From Hetaerina americana (Eukaryota; Arthropoda; Insecta; Odonata; Calopterygidae), in NCBI GenBank assembly GCA_022747635.1, contig JAKTNV010000023.1, positions 1,677,501 through 1,741,500 of the forward strand: a stretch of DNA of 64,000 nucleotides. Reading direction: 5' to 3'. The position numbers were made by a program, and so were the translations under genes. Of this stretch, positions 22,508 to 33,371 are shown piece after piece. The notes below the pieces were generated by a model. The model ran no database searches and was not told where the DNA came from. It saw nothing but the letters and a program-made list of their open reading frames with translations. The stretch's first letter is position 1. Each line of letters begins with the position of its first letter.

Positions 22508-23822
22508 CAGAGTGCGTTCCGAAAGTAATGCAATTAAATTTCCCGCACCGCTCCTGTTGGTTGGAGTGGGATCAAAAATTTTAAAGTAGGTGGAGGGGGC
22601 GCTAAGCATTGTTACAAAACCGATTCCAGTGCTTTCTAAACTGTAAAACTACAGGACGTCATTTATTGTAAATCTCTGCGCGCCGACCCTGTCACGAAAA
22701 AAAATGGAATTGACGATCGAGCAACGTTACACGTTACTAAGTTTTGTGCTAAACTGAAGAATCCTCTAGCGGAGACCAACAAAATGATTCGTTAGGCTGA
22801 CGTGGACTCTTGTCTGTCCTGCTCACAAGTTGGTGGTGGTTAAATCACAAGTTCAAGGCCTTTAAGGGGCGCCGGGATGAGATTCACGATGTACAACACT
22901 CTGGTCGGCCATAAAGGTAAACCATCAAAACCGACTACAATGTGGCTCATGTTCGACAACTGTTGGACTCTGACCGTCGATTGAGTATCAAGATGGCTGT
23001 CAATGAACTGAACTTGTCTACTGTTGTGATTCGCACTGTTACTGAAGATTTAGCGACGAGGAAAGTGTGCGCCAAACTCGTGCCCGAGGTGATGTCAGAC
23101 GACCAAAAGATCAACAGAGCGGAAATTTCAAGTGAACTTTTACAACATATTGAAGATGAACCTGATTATTTGGACAACGTTATCACTGGTGATGAGACCT
23201 GGGTTATTGAATACGACCCAGAAACAAAACGCCAAAGCTCTGAGCGGTACGCCGACCAGTCCCCCGAGCCCAAAAAGGCAAGAATGAGCTAATCAAAAGT
23301 GAAAACAATGTTCATTGTCTTTTCCGACTGTAAAGGAGTAGACAATAAGGAGTTTGTTCCTCAAAGACAGATAGTTAACGCTGCCTACTGCGTGGATGTG
23401 CTGGAAATACTCCGAAAAAGGGTTATCAGGACGAGAAAAGACATCTCCGCTACCTGGCAACTCCACCACGACAACCGCGCTATGAGTCCGCGTGTTTCTG
23501 GCTAAACACCAGGTGCCAACGCTACCCTTCCCCCCCGTAGTCCTGACGTCACCCCAGCAGATTTCTTTTTTTCTCTCAGATTAAGGCAGCCCTGGAAGGA
23601 ACCCGTTTTTCGTCGATAGAAGAGATCCTATCAGCAGTGACGAAGACCTCGCGAGAGGTCCACGAAGACCCCTTCCAGAGCGCGTACCGGTCATGGCAGA
23701 GTCGCTGGGAAAAATATATAGAGGCCAAAGGGCAGTGCTTTGAAGAATTTTAATTATTTGTGCAAATCTGTTCAATAAATTACTTTTAAAAAATATTTAC
23801 ATCATTTTCGGAGCGTACCCTT
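22508..23822 (+). mobile_element. Decayed full-length mariner of a third lineage
   Basis: A 1,315-bp element flanked by TA (22,506-22,507 and 23,823-23,824). The terminal repeats are imperfect and related to AGGGTACGCTCCGAAAATGATG. The size equals an autonomous mariner, but the transposase is riddled with stops. The lineage differs from the elements at 2.8 kb and 21.1 kb in both TIR and protein. Confidence 0.85.
22703..23752 (+). pseudogene. Mariner transposase, multiple stops
   Basis: The start near 22,703 (MELTIEQRY) is followed by several stops in the HTH region. An open piece at 22,942-23,292 includes VITGDETWVIEYDPETK with the first catalytic Asp. A second at 23,299-23,505 includes WQLHHDNRAMSP with the second Asp. 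The C-terminus, WEKYIEAKGQCFEEF, ends near 23,752 in another frame. The third Asp region (about 23,550) is decayed but recognisable. It is not functional. Confidence 0.88.
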
Positions 23823-23824
23823 TA

Positions 23825-26030
23825 TTTTGGAATAGCATTGAGGGTGCATACTATATATGAGCGTTCTATTAATCGAACTCTAAAGGAACCGTAGAAAACC
23901 CTTGCCTTTTCACAAAAGTTATTTATTTTACGCGATCGTGGTTTTCTGTGCTGCATGCGCCATGATCATCAAGTGAAATCATTTCATGTAAAATGAAAAA
24001 AAATTGTGGAATAGCAGTGCATATCTATCCTTATCATGAAGGGATTTCACCAAACTCGGTACCGCCACATTTGAGAGGCGCTCATCATCAAGTTCTAGGG
24101 ATCTTCACCCATATAAATATTCATTTGAGAAGAAATTTTCTTCTTCTGGCTTTGTTCCATTGAGCCTTGCTTAAATATGCCTCACACGCTTGGCTGCCAG
24201 GGTCTCGGACTTTGCTGGTGCCCTATTCATCATTTAATAAAGCCAAGCTTGCAATAGACACATCTCGCTTGACTGTTGGAGCTTGATCAAAACTTCATTG
24301 AAATTATATGACTGAGAATATTTCCAAGGAAAAGGAAGTTCACGCTGGGTGCCAGGTGATCCGATTTAGTTGTCATTCTATGGTCCAACTCCTGCTTCTT
24401 CCAATATGCTCCGAAGATCTCACGATTTGTCATTAGTATCCACATCCACACAACTCTGATCCATCAGGAAGGAGACGTATCGTCAACCACTTAGCAAGTG
24501 GTCGACCGCTTTCTCTATTTGGCCTCTATACGAAGTAGTCTCGGCCGTAACTTGATAGATATGTTTAATGATCCATGTTTCAGGAGAGAAAACCCTGGTA
24601 TATTTCCATCACCTATTGTAAACGACCATGGTTTCAGCAAATTAACGACAGTATCAAGGTTCTATTACGATTAACGGACACACGTGACCAATTCGGAACC
24701 TTACTCTGCCCTTCCTCCCTCCTCTCGATTCACCTAAATCGGAAAACTTGGCAGCAAATTGACTGCTCTCCAGTGAAAGTAGTGTGTCTATGATCTTGGC
24801 GAGCCGATCCCTGGTTCGGAGTCTATTTTCCCGAAAACCACTTATCGCGTCTGCTGCCATTTAACGCACACCTCTTTAATGGTTTCCCAAAAACCCTTAC
24901 TTGTCGCCTTCGACATGTGCTGTTGAAACCCTGCGGTAGTCCCTGGCGATGACTTTATTTCTCCAAAACACCGCAGAGCGCGCGCTGATGTCGTGTGTCT
25001 GATGGTTCCATCTAGCATGTTCGTTTCAAGGCGATGTCCCCGGCGCGGGATTGGTTCATCCGCAAACATTGCCGTGTGCTGGACACGTATTATCTCCCTT
25101 TCATACACGGAGTACCTAAAACTCAATACGGAGCATGAGCTTGGAGTATTTTGGCTGTCCCTGGCGAGAAAATACTTGTCAACGAATAGCCAAAGGACTT
25201 TCAATTGATTTTTAATTTTGTGATTCTTTCCGTGCGTTTTCTTGCTCATTTAAACAAGACACGTCGTCTTTTTTTCGTAGAGCAGCTTTACACGTTTGGC
25301 GTACAATTTAATTTCATCAATAATACGGAGATAAAACCCACAAGTTAAAAAAGTGTTAATGCCAGTTTTTTTTTATTTCGTACAATACGTGTCAGCATCT
25401 AGGTGTCATCACTAGGTATAAACTAAGTACAATTACATTTGCCGAGCCCCTATAAACTTAACCTGGCGTGCGAAAGTGGGGGGGAATTAAGTTGAGGAAG
25501 GTAGGAGTGAGTTAGGGACTGGAATTGATTATCACTGGGAGTGAGGTTGAGGGAAGTGACCGGGTGGTGATGAGGGGTGGAGGCACGGGGAGCGAGGGGA
25601 AGGGATAGGTTTTACGTCGATTGGATGCCTCAATGGAGAAGTTGGACGAAGGGTGATCGATTGTTGCGGGATGATCTCCGATCGCTCCGACCATGTCTCT
25701 TCCCTCTTTCACCCCCAGGACTTTCAGGCTGGAGTTACAGCGGTGGGATTGCATCTATTAAATATTTTGCTAAATACGATTTGGGTTTATGACTAGTGAA
25801 GCACTTCCTATGTTGATCCATTCGGGTGCAAACACTTCTCCCTGTCTGAAACTGCACCAAAACTGTGTCACATGTCACTTCATAAGCTCTTATTTTTCTC
25901 ATAGAGGTCTTTAGTTATGTCGAGAATGTGTTCCGGGGCAGATGGGCGATCATATATCACTTTGGATTTGTCCATCAGAATGCATGTTACAGCTTTATAA
26001 GAAATACTACCGAAAAATGGTAGCTCAAAC
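23825..26030. other. No recognisable gene
   Basis: Short ORFs on both strands show no known domain, including one of 135 codons at 24,842-25,249 on the reverse strand. 25,470-25,720 is G/C-skewed low-complexity sequence. I see no transposon ends or RNA gene here. Confidence 0.45.
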
Positions 26031-26043
26031 TACATGTATGTTT

Positions 26044-26284
26044 AAAACAGGAGTTTCAGAAATAACTTTGCAGCTTCCACATAAAATAACTTATTTATTT
26101 TCTACTAGTTTCGCTACACTGTAGAATCTTCAGGAACGTACTCGGTACGTTCCTGAAGATGCTACAGTGTAGCGAAACTAGTAGAAAATAAATAAGTTAT
26201 TTTATGTGGAAGCTGCAAAGTTATTTCTGAAACTCCTGTTCGCAATGGATTTCCACAAAGTCTCGGCCTCAACCATCAGTCACA
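26044..26284. repeat. Fold-back (Penelope-tail-like) element with 13-bp TSD
   Basis: 26,046-26,240 is a near-perfect palindrome: 97-bp arms centred at 26,143 with one obvious mismatch. It is followed by an asymmetric 44-bp tail. The 13-bp direct repeat TACATGTATGTTT flanks it at 26,031-26,043 and 26,285-26,297. The arms contain CCTGAAGAT...GCGAAAC, a motif typical of Penelope-like element ends and also seen in the fold-back at 28.7 kb and the Penelope fragment at 33.3 kb. Confidence 0.85.
26150..26186 (+). ncRNA. Hammerhead-ribozyme-like core in the fold-back right arm
   Basis: CTGAAGA (26,153-26,159), one extra T, stem II GCTAC/GTAGC with loop AGT (26,161-26,173), GAAA (26,174-26,177), then ACTAGT forming a short self-complementary stem III, and GTA as the cleavage-type triplet. 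TTC before CTGA can pair with GAA after the A (26,184-26,186). The core nucleotides match the hammerhead consensus; the extra base before stem II is atypical. Activity is unproven. The left arm carries the inverse copy. Confidence 0.4.
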
Positions 26285-26297
26285 TACATGTATGTTT

Positions 26298-28717
26298 GTT
26301 CAACCTTTCTGTTATACGGAGCAATTCTAATTCGTTGGAAACTTCCTATTCTTATTTAGGATCTCATGAACAATGAAAGTGTCGTATCCAGCAAGCTATT
26401 TCCACTGATGGTGTTTATTGATGCCTCAAAATTATCTTTGAATGGAGGGATATACCACTCTCCATGCATCATGTAGTTAAAAGTGACAAATTTGTGGGCC
26501 ATTGGATGGCAAGAGTCACACGGTTCATTAAGTCATTATCTATGCATGTGGGTTATTTATGGAAAATTTGTGTTTTTTTCCGAGAGACAAAAGTTTTTGG
26601 ATGCAAGTTATTAAGTTTCTTTTCATACTCGATGTCCATGCCGAGTTCGAAGTGCATTTGATACATTGGAGTAATGGATTTTTTTAAGAGTTTATAGCGA
26701 TGGATACCAAGCAACAAAATAAAATATCGTTAACATATCGATACCAATAAAAAATGTAATTGGAGTTTATTAATAGAATGAAAATTTTTTCGTTCGAAAA
26801 TATCTATAAAACTTAGGCTATCAGATGTGATGAGGAAGGCCAAGCGTCGGTGGTTCTGCTCGTAAAAAGTCCCTTAAATAAAAAATAATTTAATTTTCTG
26901 CCCATTGCATGTTTCTATTATAATCTTAATCTCTCCAGTTTAATACCGAATTGACAGTTGAATCCATCAAATGTCAAATTTTGAGCAGTTACGGAAAATA
27001 GAGTTCACTTGCAAGGCTAATTCATGACCTGCGGCTTCTACCCTGGATATCACCGGGAAAATGGGAATATTTACTCTTCCAAGCTTGAGCAAGCCAATAA
27101 GTCTCGGTAAAAATGGGTTTATTTGAGCCAGGTCCATCTTCCTCCCTTCCCTAACTATCCCCAACACTATTTCATCATCGTCCTCACTTATTTTTGGTAT
27201 TACACGAGAATGACTTTGCGTAGCTTGGCCAAAGGAATTCCTGGATATGAAACCCTCGCACGTGCTTAAATATTTGTCCATATTCAGCGTGCTATGGCCT
27301 TTTTCTAACTTTGCCACCATGAAATCTTTTTATTTAAGCATTTGTTATGCCTTTAATAGTTGAGTGGTCCGGGATTTGTATTTGAGCTCATTTAATAAAT
27401 ATTGTTATGCGTGTCCGAAATAATTATTTTACGCCCGATTTCATATCTCACTAGGCGATTTCATGGTGGAAATGGTTCAGGTTGCGGAGTGAACTGCAAC
27501 CCCTTTTTGAAAACCACTCGCTCCGAATGAGTGAAAGCGTGCAAGGCATTGTTGATGGCAACAAAAGCCAGGCTCCACAGTGGGGCATAGATTTTCTTGT
27601 TGATGCTGTGCACGTCATCTTCTCCGTGATAACATTAGTGCGATATCAGAGGAGTTCATCGAATGCTTCGAGTCCGATCCAGTGGAGTCTCCCTTCGAGT
27701 GCCGGCCGTAGAGATAGATGGTGTTTCATTGTTTATGGGCGTGGAGATGCCATGCCAATCCTACACTCACTCCTAAGTGCATAGCGGACGGGCTAATTTC
27801 AATTCGCATATGCCCGCTGGTGATATCTAGCTACATCAGATTTAGTTATCAATACTCGTCTCAATCATTAGGATCACAAAGCGTTGCACAGACACGATTT
27901 GCATACTCTCATATCGGGTGAAGTTTAAGAAAAATCATCAATTCATATGTGAAAGTCCACCTGGGTTTTTTTTCAACTTGAAATTCAACCAGGTGGTAAG
28001 ATGGCTGGGGAAGGCCGGGATTTTGCAAAAAAACAATAGCCAGTCGATGGAAAAGGTGGAGGAAAGCGGGCGGATTCCAAGCAACCCATCTTTCCTGATC
28101 ACGGAGTTGAATTAATCGTACCGTCTGGGCCAATAGGCAAAATGAAAACTAGTTTTCAACTCAATTGCATATAGTGTCAGTAGAAGGGAGTCTCTTACAA
28201 ATAATCTATGTTTTTCAAGACATTTACGTCTGCAAATTATTTTGAATCAAACATATTACAGTCCACTCCTTGAAAAATAAAATATTTGTTGACGAGAATC
28301 ACTGAATTTTCCGAAAAATTAATTCTGTGTTTTTACCGGAAATTCTGTTAATATTTTTCATAACTTTCAACATTAACAACAAAGTCATTATAATGTTACA
28401 TTCATAGCAAATCATCATATAACAGAATGTAACCAGGTAAAATATTTTTAATTAATTAACGTAAATTATAACCACTCCATGACCTAAGAAGAACGAATCC
28501 GCACCACAACGATTATTGCAGCGAGCCATTGCGATTTGGTAATGACTTCATTGTTTATGTGAGAAGTCAGCCAGTAAATTTCTAAGACTATTAAAATTAG
28601 CTGTTTTTCTCCTTCACCACTACGAATGCAATGCAAGAGTTTGGTTTCTTGAAACACATGAAATTTAAGATAGGTGATTCATGTATATTTTAAGAGTTTC
28701 TCGCTTTGAGCCCTGAC
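26298..28717. other. No recognisable gene
   Basis: AT-rich sequence with short ORFs only. The reverse-strand 117-codon ORF at 26,967-27,320 has no motif I recognise. A coding exon cannot be excluded but is unsupported. Confidence 0.45.
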
Positions 28718-28730
28718 ACAGATCTTAAAA

Positions 28731-28949
28731 AGAATTCTGCATGTCCGGGTTTTCACCGCGTTGTTGTTTGAAGCCGACAACAGTTTCGCCGAAGTTTCAT
28801 CCGGCGTCTTCAGGTCGAAGACGGCGTCTTCAGGTCTTCTTCTCAGGAAACTTCGGCGAAACTGTTGTCGGCTTCAAACAACAACGCGGTGAAAACCCGG
28901 ACATGCAGAATTCTTCAAGCCACCGCCGCGAAAATCTACGCAGCCATAT
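28731..28949. repeat. Second fold-back (Penelope-tail-like) element with 13-bp TSD
   Basis: Long inverted arms (about 28,733-28,800 and 28,848-28,916) around a partly rearranged centre, followed by an asymmetric tail of about 35 bp. The direct repeat ACAGATCTTAAAA flanks it at 28,718-28,730 and 28,950-28,962. The arms are closely related to the 3' end of the Penelope fragment at 33.3 kb (GCGAAACTGTTGTC, then CAAACAAC). In the outward direction the left arm carries the CTGAAGAC-stem-GAAAC core. Confidence 0.85.
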
Positions 28950-29009
28950 ACAGATCTTAAAAGTTTATGGTCTTTGTTTGCGAATTACAATTTTAGAAAT
29001 ATATTCGTT

Positions 29010-31160
29010 TCGGAATCGACAGAAGCAGCCGGTAAAAAGAGAAGCGAACCAGTAAGAATAGGAATCTGGAATGTAAGGACGATGAAGAAAATATAGAAAA
29101 TAGAAAGTGGTAAGCTGAATATGGAGAGAGTTAATATAGACATGTTAGGGCTGTTCGAGGTGAGATGGAACGACAGCGATAACAAGATAACAGGAGCGAT
29201 AAGCATAGAGTAAAGAGACAATATTAGTTAGCGGAGGTGATAGTGGTATTGAACAAAAAGCTAGGAGGAAGTGTCGTAAGCATGAAGTGACGTGATAGCG
29301 TGACGCGAACATCATTACTAGTAGAAGTAAATGTAGGGCCGGCGAACCGGAGTAGTATATACGTACAGATCTATTTGACAACAATTATAAATTGGGAGAA
29401 AGAAATAGGCAGGGTTTGCGATCTATTATAGCAAATAACTGGCATTTCCCCTGGGAGGAAACAAGTTATGGATATGGGAGATTGGAATTTGGGTTAAGCG
29501 AAGGGAGTGATGGAATTGAGGGAGAGCACAGTGGTTTAGAAACGATTCCTAGGGAGAAACCAATGGAGTTCTATAGGAGACAGGGTGTAGTCATCAAGAA
29601 AACAAAGCTTAAACGCCACAGTAGACGTAGATATCCTTGGGAATTGAACAGGAATACAAACAGCAATCAGTTAGTCCATATTTTGGTAAGAAACATTATT
29701 TGGAACAGCGTAATCAATCCGCACAACTTCCCAGGATCGGGCCATGGCATGACAGGAATGCAGACCATGATTTTGTCTGCTGAATTGTAATGTTCGAGTC
29801 AATAGAATAACATAGTGAAAACGGGCGAAGACGTGGAAGTTAGAACTATCGATAAGGAAAATGAAAGATTTACTAGAAGACATAGGAGAAATTACGAATA
29901 GCAGACGGGCACATTAGAAAAATGGGAATATAGTATATCAAGAAAATGTTTCTGTAGTATTGCGATTTTTAGCGAATAACATCGAATAGGGAAAGCACAA
30001 GGAAAAAAAGATTCCAAAAGGAAATGGACGAATGTGAACACAGAATTACGAAGAAGAGAATACAACGAGATAAATTATAAACTGAAATGTGAAATAATAG
30101 GGCGCAAGAAGAGCATAGGAAGACGCCGTCCGAGAGAGTGCAAAAGGAAGGCAGGAGCCTGCACAGAAGTGTGACGGGTAAATCAGGAAACAAGAAGACA
30201 AAATACGGGCAGGCCTTTTAAGACACGACAGAAAAATGTTAAGTGGGAGAATTGAAGGAGATGTAAAACATTCATGGTTGATCTAAATCTTAAGGATGCT
30301 TGGCCAGGAGGTTTAGACGGAAAGAGAGAACACGACAAAAGTAGGATGTAAATTACAGATCCAAGTGTGATGTGGTGGAACTGTTCCATAATAACAGAAA
30401 CGAAGACTACTACAATTTTCCACTGAGTAAAAATTTATTCACGACTAGTTACGAAGCACTAAATTGATGAATTGCATCGTAACTTGTCGTGAATAAATCT
30501 TAATTCAATGGAAATATTAGTAGTCTTCGTCTCTCTTTTAAAATTAGGATAGCTTTGGGCAATGTATACATGAATCCAAGATAGAGATGGTATGAAGGAA
30601 TAGAAACTAAATAAGACCGTGGGGATAGATAACACCACTTTGGAACTACTTATGGATTTAGGAAAAGATGGTGGAAGGAAGAGTTATTTATGGGCCAATC
30701 TATAGCATTTATGAGGAAGGAATTTGGCTGGAAGATTTGGTCAGATCAGAGTTAATTCTCATCTAAAAGAAGGGAAAGGCAAGTAAAGACTGTGTAACGA
30801 TGAGTTTTATTTCACGCGTAGAGAAAGTGGTACTTATGATTGTATATAAGCGGAGAAGGGCTATTGACTTTTGGGGGACCATCAGTTTGGATACAGGAAG
30901 GGGAGGGGTAGGTGTGAGGCCACAAAAGTAATGAGATCACTGATAATAGGAAGGTACATCGTATACAATCAAGATGTATAAGTGTATTTTATAGATTACG
31001 AGAAAGCGTTCATAGAGTGAATTGCTTAGAATTAAATAATGCATTGCAAAATATAAGTGTAGACTGGAGGGTTTGATGGACCATCCGAAACCCGTACGTG
31101 TGACATTGTGCTTAAGTACGACTGGCTGATGGAGATTTTGAATTGTATGGTAGAGTACCT
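29010..31160 (+). mobile_element. Ancient RTE-like LINE relic
   Basis: The endonuclease start RIGIWNVRTM is readable at about 29,055-29,090, and an endonuclease segment continues to about 29,780. From about 30,600 the RT region follows LINE-C (KTVGIDNTTLELL, then DHQFGYRKGRGRCEA, then an AFDRVN-like remnant near 31,010) to about 31,160. Stops and indels are dense throughout, so this is much older than the copies at 4.3 and 61-63 kb. The orientation and colinearity with those copies support one element. Confidence 0.75.
30392..30533. repeat. Imperfect about 60-bp-arm inverted repeat inside the RTE relic
   Basis: ACGAAGACTACTA at about 30,402 and its inverse at about 30,530 bound two arms that align along their length at roughly 80 percent by eye. 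The inner TTTATTCACGAC(T/A)AGTTACGA resembles the CTACTAGTTTCGC part of the 26-kb fold-back, so this may be an older member of the same fold-back class. No clear duplication was found. Confidence 0.6.
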
Positions 31161-31261
31161 CTCTTTATAAGGACAGCGGTGTTTATTTTCACTCGCACTT
31201 TTGGACGGACGAAGTCCGTCCGATAAATATGCGAACTGAGGCCATAAAAACTCTATTTTGC

Positions 31262-31745
31262 AACATTTAGTCTATATCGATTTGGTCCACTTAAAAGTAC
31301 TCTCCATTGGTTGCTATGCACTTATTCCATCTTCTTTTCCACTGTTTAAAGCGCCCTTGGAAGGCCTCGACAGTTAGGCTTTTTAGTGTCTCATCGTTGA
31401 AGGGAACGTCGAGGATGGTGATTGAATTTTTTTCCAGAAACTGGCGAACAATCAATCCTGAATGTGCGAGGGCATTGTCATGGGGAAGGATCCATCCATC
31501 ATGTCCGGTTAAAATAGTTTGACTGTTGCTTTTCCTAAATTTAGTGCATCAGTTATCATTTGAACAATTTTTCGACGATCGGTAAGGACAAGGGACTGCA
31601 CACGATCAATGTTGTCGTCAACACAGGTGGTTGAAGGTCGTCCCGGCCTTGCATCATCCGTGACGTCTTATCGGCCATCTTCAAAACGCTTAATCCACTT
31701 GAAAACGGAAAAGGAAAACTTGACTGAGAGGCAAGAGTTGTTCGT
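31262..31745 (-). pseudogene. Mariner transposase relic, internally deleted
   Basis: On the reverse strand, an N-terminal linker (DARPGRPSTT, then RKIVQMI) at about 31,560-31,700 leads directly into the catalytic segment WILPHDNALAHSG with one Asp (about 31,450-31,500). It ends in the typical C-terminus WKRRWNKCIATNGEYF near 31,300. The blocks between these, with the first and third Asp, are missing. A mariner-type end (CGAGGGCCGTGCAGAAAG read on the reverse strand) lies at about 32,170-32,198 and may belong to this or the neighbouring relic. Confidence 0.75.
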
Positions 31746-31759
31746 CAGTGCTGTCGTTC

Positions 31760-31930
31760 GTTTAAGAGTAAACAGAAATGTCCGTGATGATTACACCAGT
31801 GGCCGTAAGGCTGCGGTGAACCCTGTGCTGCACCTATAAATTGACGAAAATGTTCGTAAAAACAGGCGTTTAACGATATCCGAAATCTTTAGAAATTTGT
31901 CCACATATTTCTACGACTCTGTTGCATGGA
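31760..31930 (+). pseudogene. Second mariner HTH fragment, opposite strand
   Basis: A forward-strand fragment, NVRDDYTSGRKAAV and then IDENVRKNRRLTISEI, resembles the linker and second HTH of mariner transposases (RSGRPS...V...RRLTIREI). It abuts the reverse-strand relic, so two different elements meet here by nesting or rearrangement. It is too short for a lineage call. Confidence 0.55.
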
Positions 31931-32803
31931 AACACGACTGAATATTTGGGCTACCACATTTTTTGTGCTCGTCTCGACGGGAACTTTGGGTTGGCTGCGA
32001 TCTTAGGCGGCAAAATTTTACGCTGAGGGAATTCTTAAACTAGTTCACAGATATGACAAAATGTTTAAATCTTTTCAGCAAACATGTACAATAATACTAG
32101 AGATATCTAGTTCTCATATGAGAATAATGAATTTTCTGTATCTTGTCCAGTGTATTTTTCATAGCATAACGGAGGTAACTTTCTGCACGGCCCTCGTATG
32201 CATAAAAGCTCTTAAGAATTATGTTGAACTTGATTAATTTTAAAGATTGAATTATTTTACAGCCCCATAATGGTCTCTACCCGTTAAGTGGCTTTAGGCA
32301 TGATGTGATGGAAGTCGAAAATAATGAATAACTGATCATAGCAGTTTTCCGCTTGGGAAAGTGCTAAGATCAGTTATATCAATCCATGATAGGAAATGGC
32401 GAATGTACATTGTTCAGGTACAATTTTGGAAGTTACAGGAACTTCTCTTAAACTTTGTTTATTTCTCAGTCCATTTAGGTATTCAAAACGTCTATAATGG
32501 GAGGGAAAAATATCTAAAAACTGAAATTAGTTGAAAACTTGATTAACTGATAACATGAGCCGGTATTCATACTCTAAATTGAAAGGAACTGGGTCAATAG
32601 TAGCATCTGACGCTGACTTATTGGTCTTAGTGGTGTCGCTTACTGGTCTTACTAATTAAGTTAACTGACAAATAGAACCTTTTCCCTTTACCTATATGTG
32701 ACCCTATCTATATATATATTGATTTTTCACTCTTATTATCATGAGAGTGGTCATTTGGCAAAAATTGGCAAGTGGCACTTAAAATTATAAATTGAACTCT
32801 TAC
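31931..32803. other. Unassigned spacer, with one mariner-type end
   Basis: AT-rich, with no ORF of note. Contains the TIR-like sequence at about 32,170-32,198. The last 12 bp (32,792-32,803) are the left copy of the Penelope duplication. Confidence 0.5.
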
Positions 32804-32809
32804 AAGATT

Positions 32810-33282
32810 TAACAGGATTTAACTGCACCAAGAAAATAGCGGACGCTCTCCCTGGACCGAAGGACCAAATTCCGAAAGACCTATACGAAGGGGTCTGCCA
32901 AGTACCCTAATCATGTGGGAAAGCCTACATCGGGGAAACATGCCGCTCATTGAAAGTTCGGATGAAGGAACACCTCCGGGCAACAACAAATAAGCAGTTT
33001 CACCTGTCGGCCATTTCAGAAAACCAATGGAGTGAACCCGGTCACGAGATCTCATTCCACAAAGCAAACATAATAGCCAAGGAGAGTAGATACTACCCAC
33101 GATTAATTAGAGAAGCAATTGAGATCGCAAAAAACCCGGAGAACATTAACAGAGATGAAGACTACCATCTCCACAACGCGTGGAAGAGAGTTCTCCGGGA
33201 ACGGACCAATCAGCGAGCAGCCACTAGACGGGACCACCTATATAAGGGTGGCAAAATTCCGAGTCCCTCATCTTCTACCTGA
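32810..33282 (+). pseudogene. Penelope-like ORF fragment: GIY-YIG endonuclease domain
   Basis: The reading frame gives YEGVCQVP, an in-frame TAA at 32,908-32,910, then SCGKAYIGETCRSLKVRMKEH and later YYPRLIREAIEIAKNPENINRDEDYHLHNAW. These are the GIY-YIG core and the conserved C-terminal block of Penelope-like elements, where the nuclease is joined to the C-terminus of the RT and makes the target nick. The RT part is absent through 5' truncation. Confidence 0.9.
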
Positions 33283-33318
33283 AGACGCCGAATGCAACTT
33301 CGGCGAAACTGTTGTCAG
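33273..33318 (+). ncRNA. Hammerhead-ribozyme-like motif in the Penelope 3' tail
   Basis: CTGAAGA (33,279-33,285), extra C, stem II GCCGAA/TTCGGC (33,287-33,304) and GAAA (33,305-33,308). A short AC/GT stem III then closes with GTC, and TTCT upstream can pair with AGAA after the C. Stem II covaries against the 26-kb copy. Penelope-like elements are known to carry hammerhead motifs; activity here is inferred only from base pairing. Confidence 0.45.
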
Positions 33319-33371
33319 AATCAAACAACGACGAAGTGAAACCCGACAATGCAGAATACTTGAACTCTTAC

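Larger units (their letters stand above)
32804..33359 (+). mobile_element. Penelope-like element, 5'-truncated, 12-bp TSD
   Basis: A 556-bp insertion flanked by the direct repeat TTGAACTCTTAC (32,792-32,803 and 33,360-33,371). It holds the GIY-YIG endonuclease end of a Penelope-like ORF and a 3' tail carrying the CTGAAGAC...GCGAAAC motif. 5' truncation and a 12-bp duplication are normal for this class. Confidence 0.9.

Noticed and set aside
24842..25249. 135-codon reverse-strand ORF
   Set aside because: No motif, no neighbouring gene structure and no repeated copy in the window.
26967..27320. 117-codon reverse-strand ORF as a host exon
   Set aside because: The composition is plausible but there is no domain or splice-linked neighbour, so a gene call is not supported.
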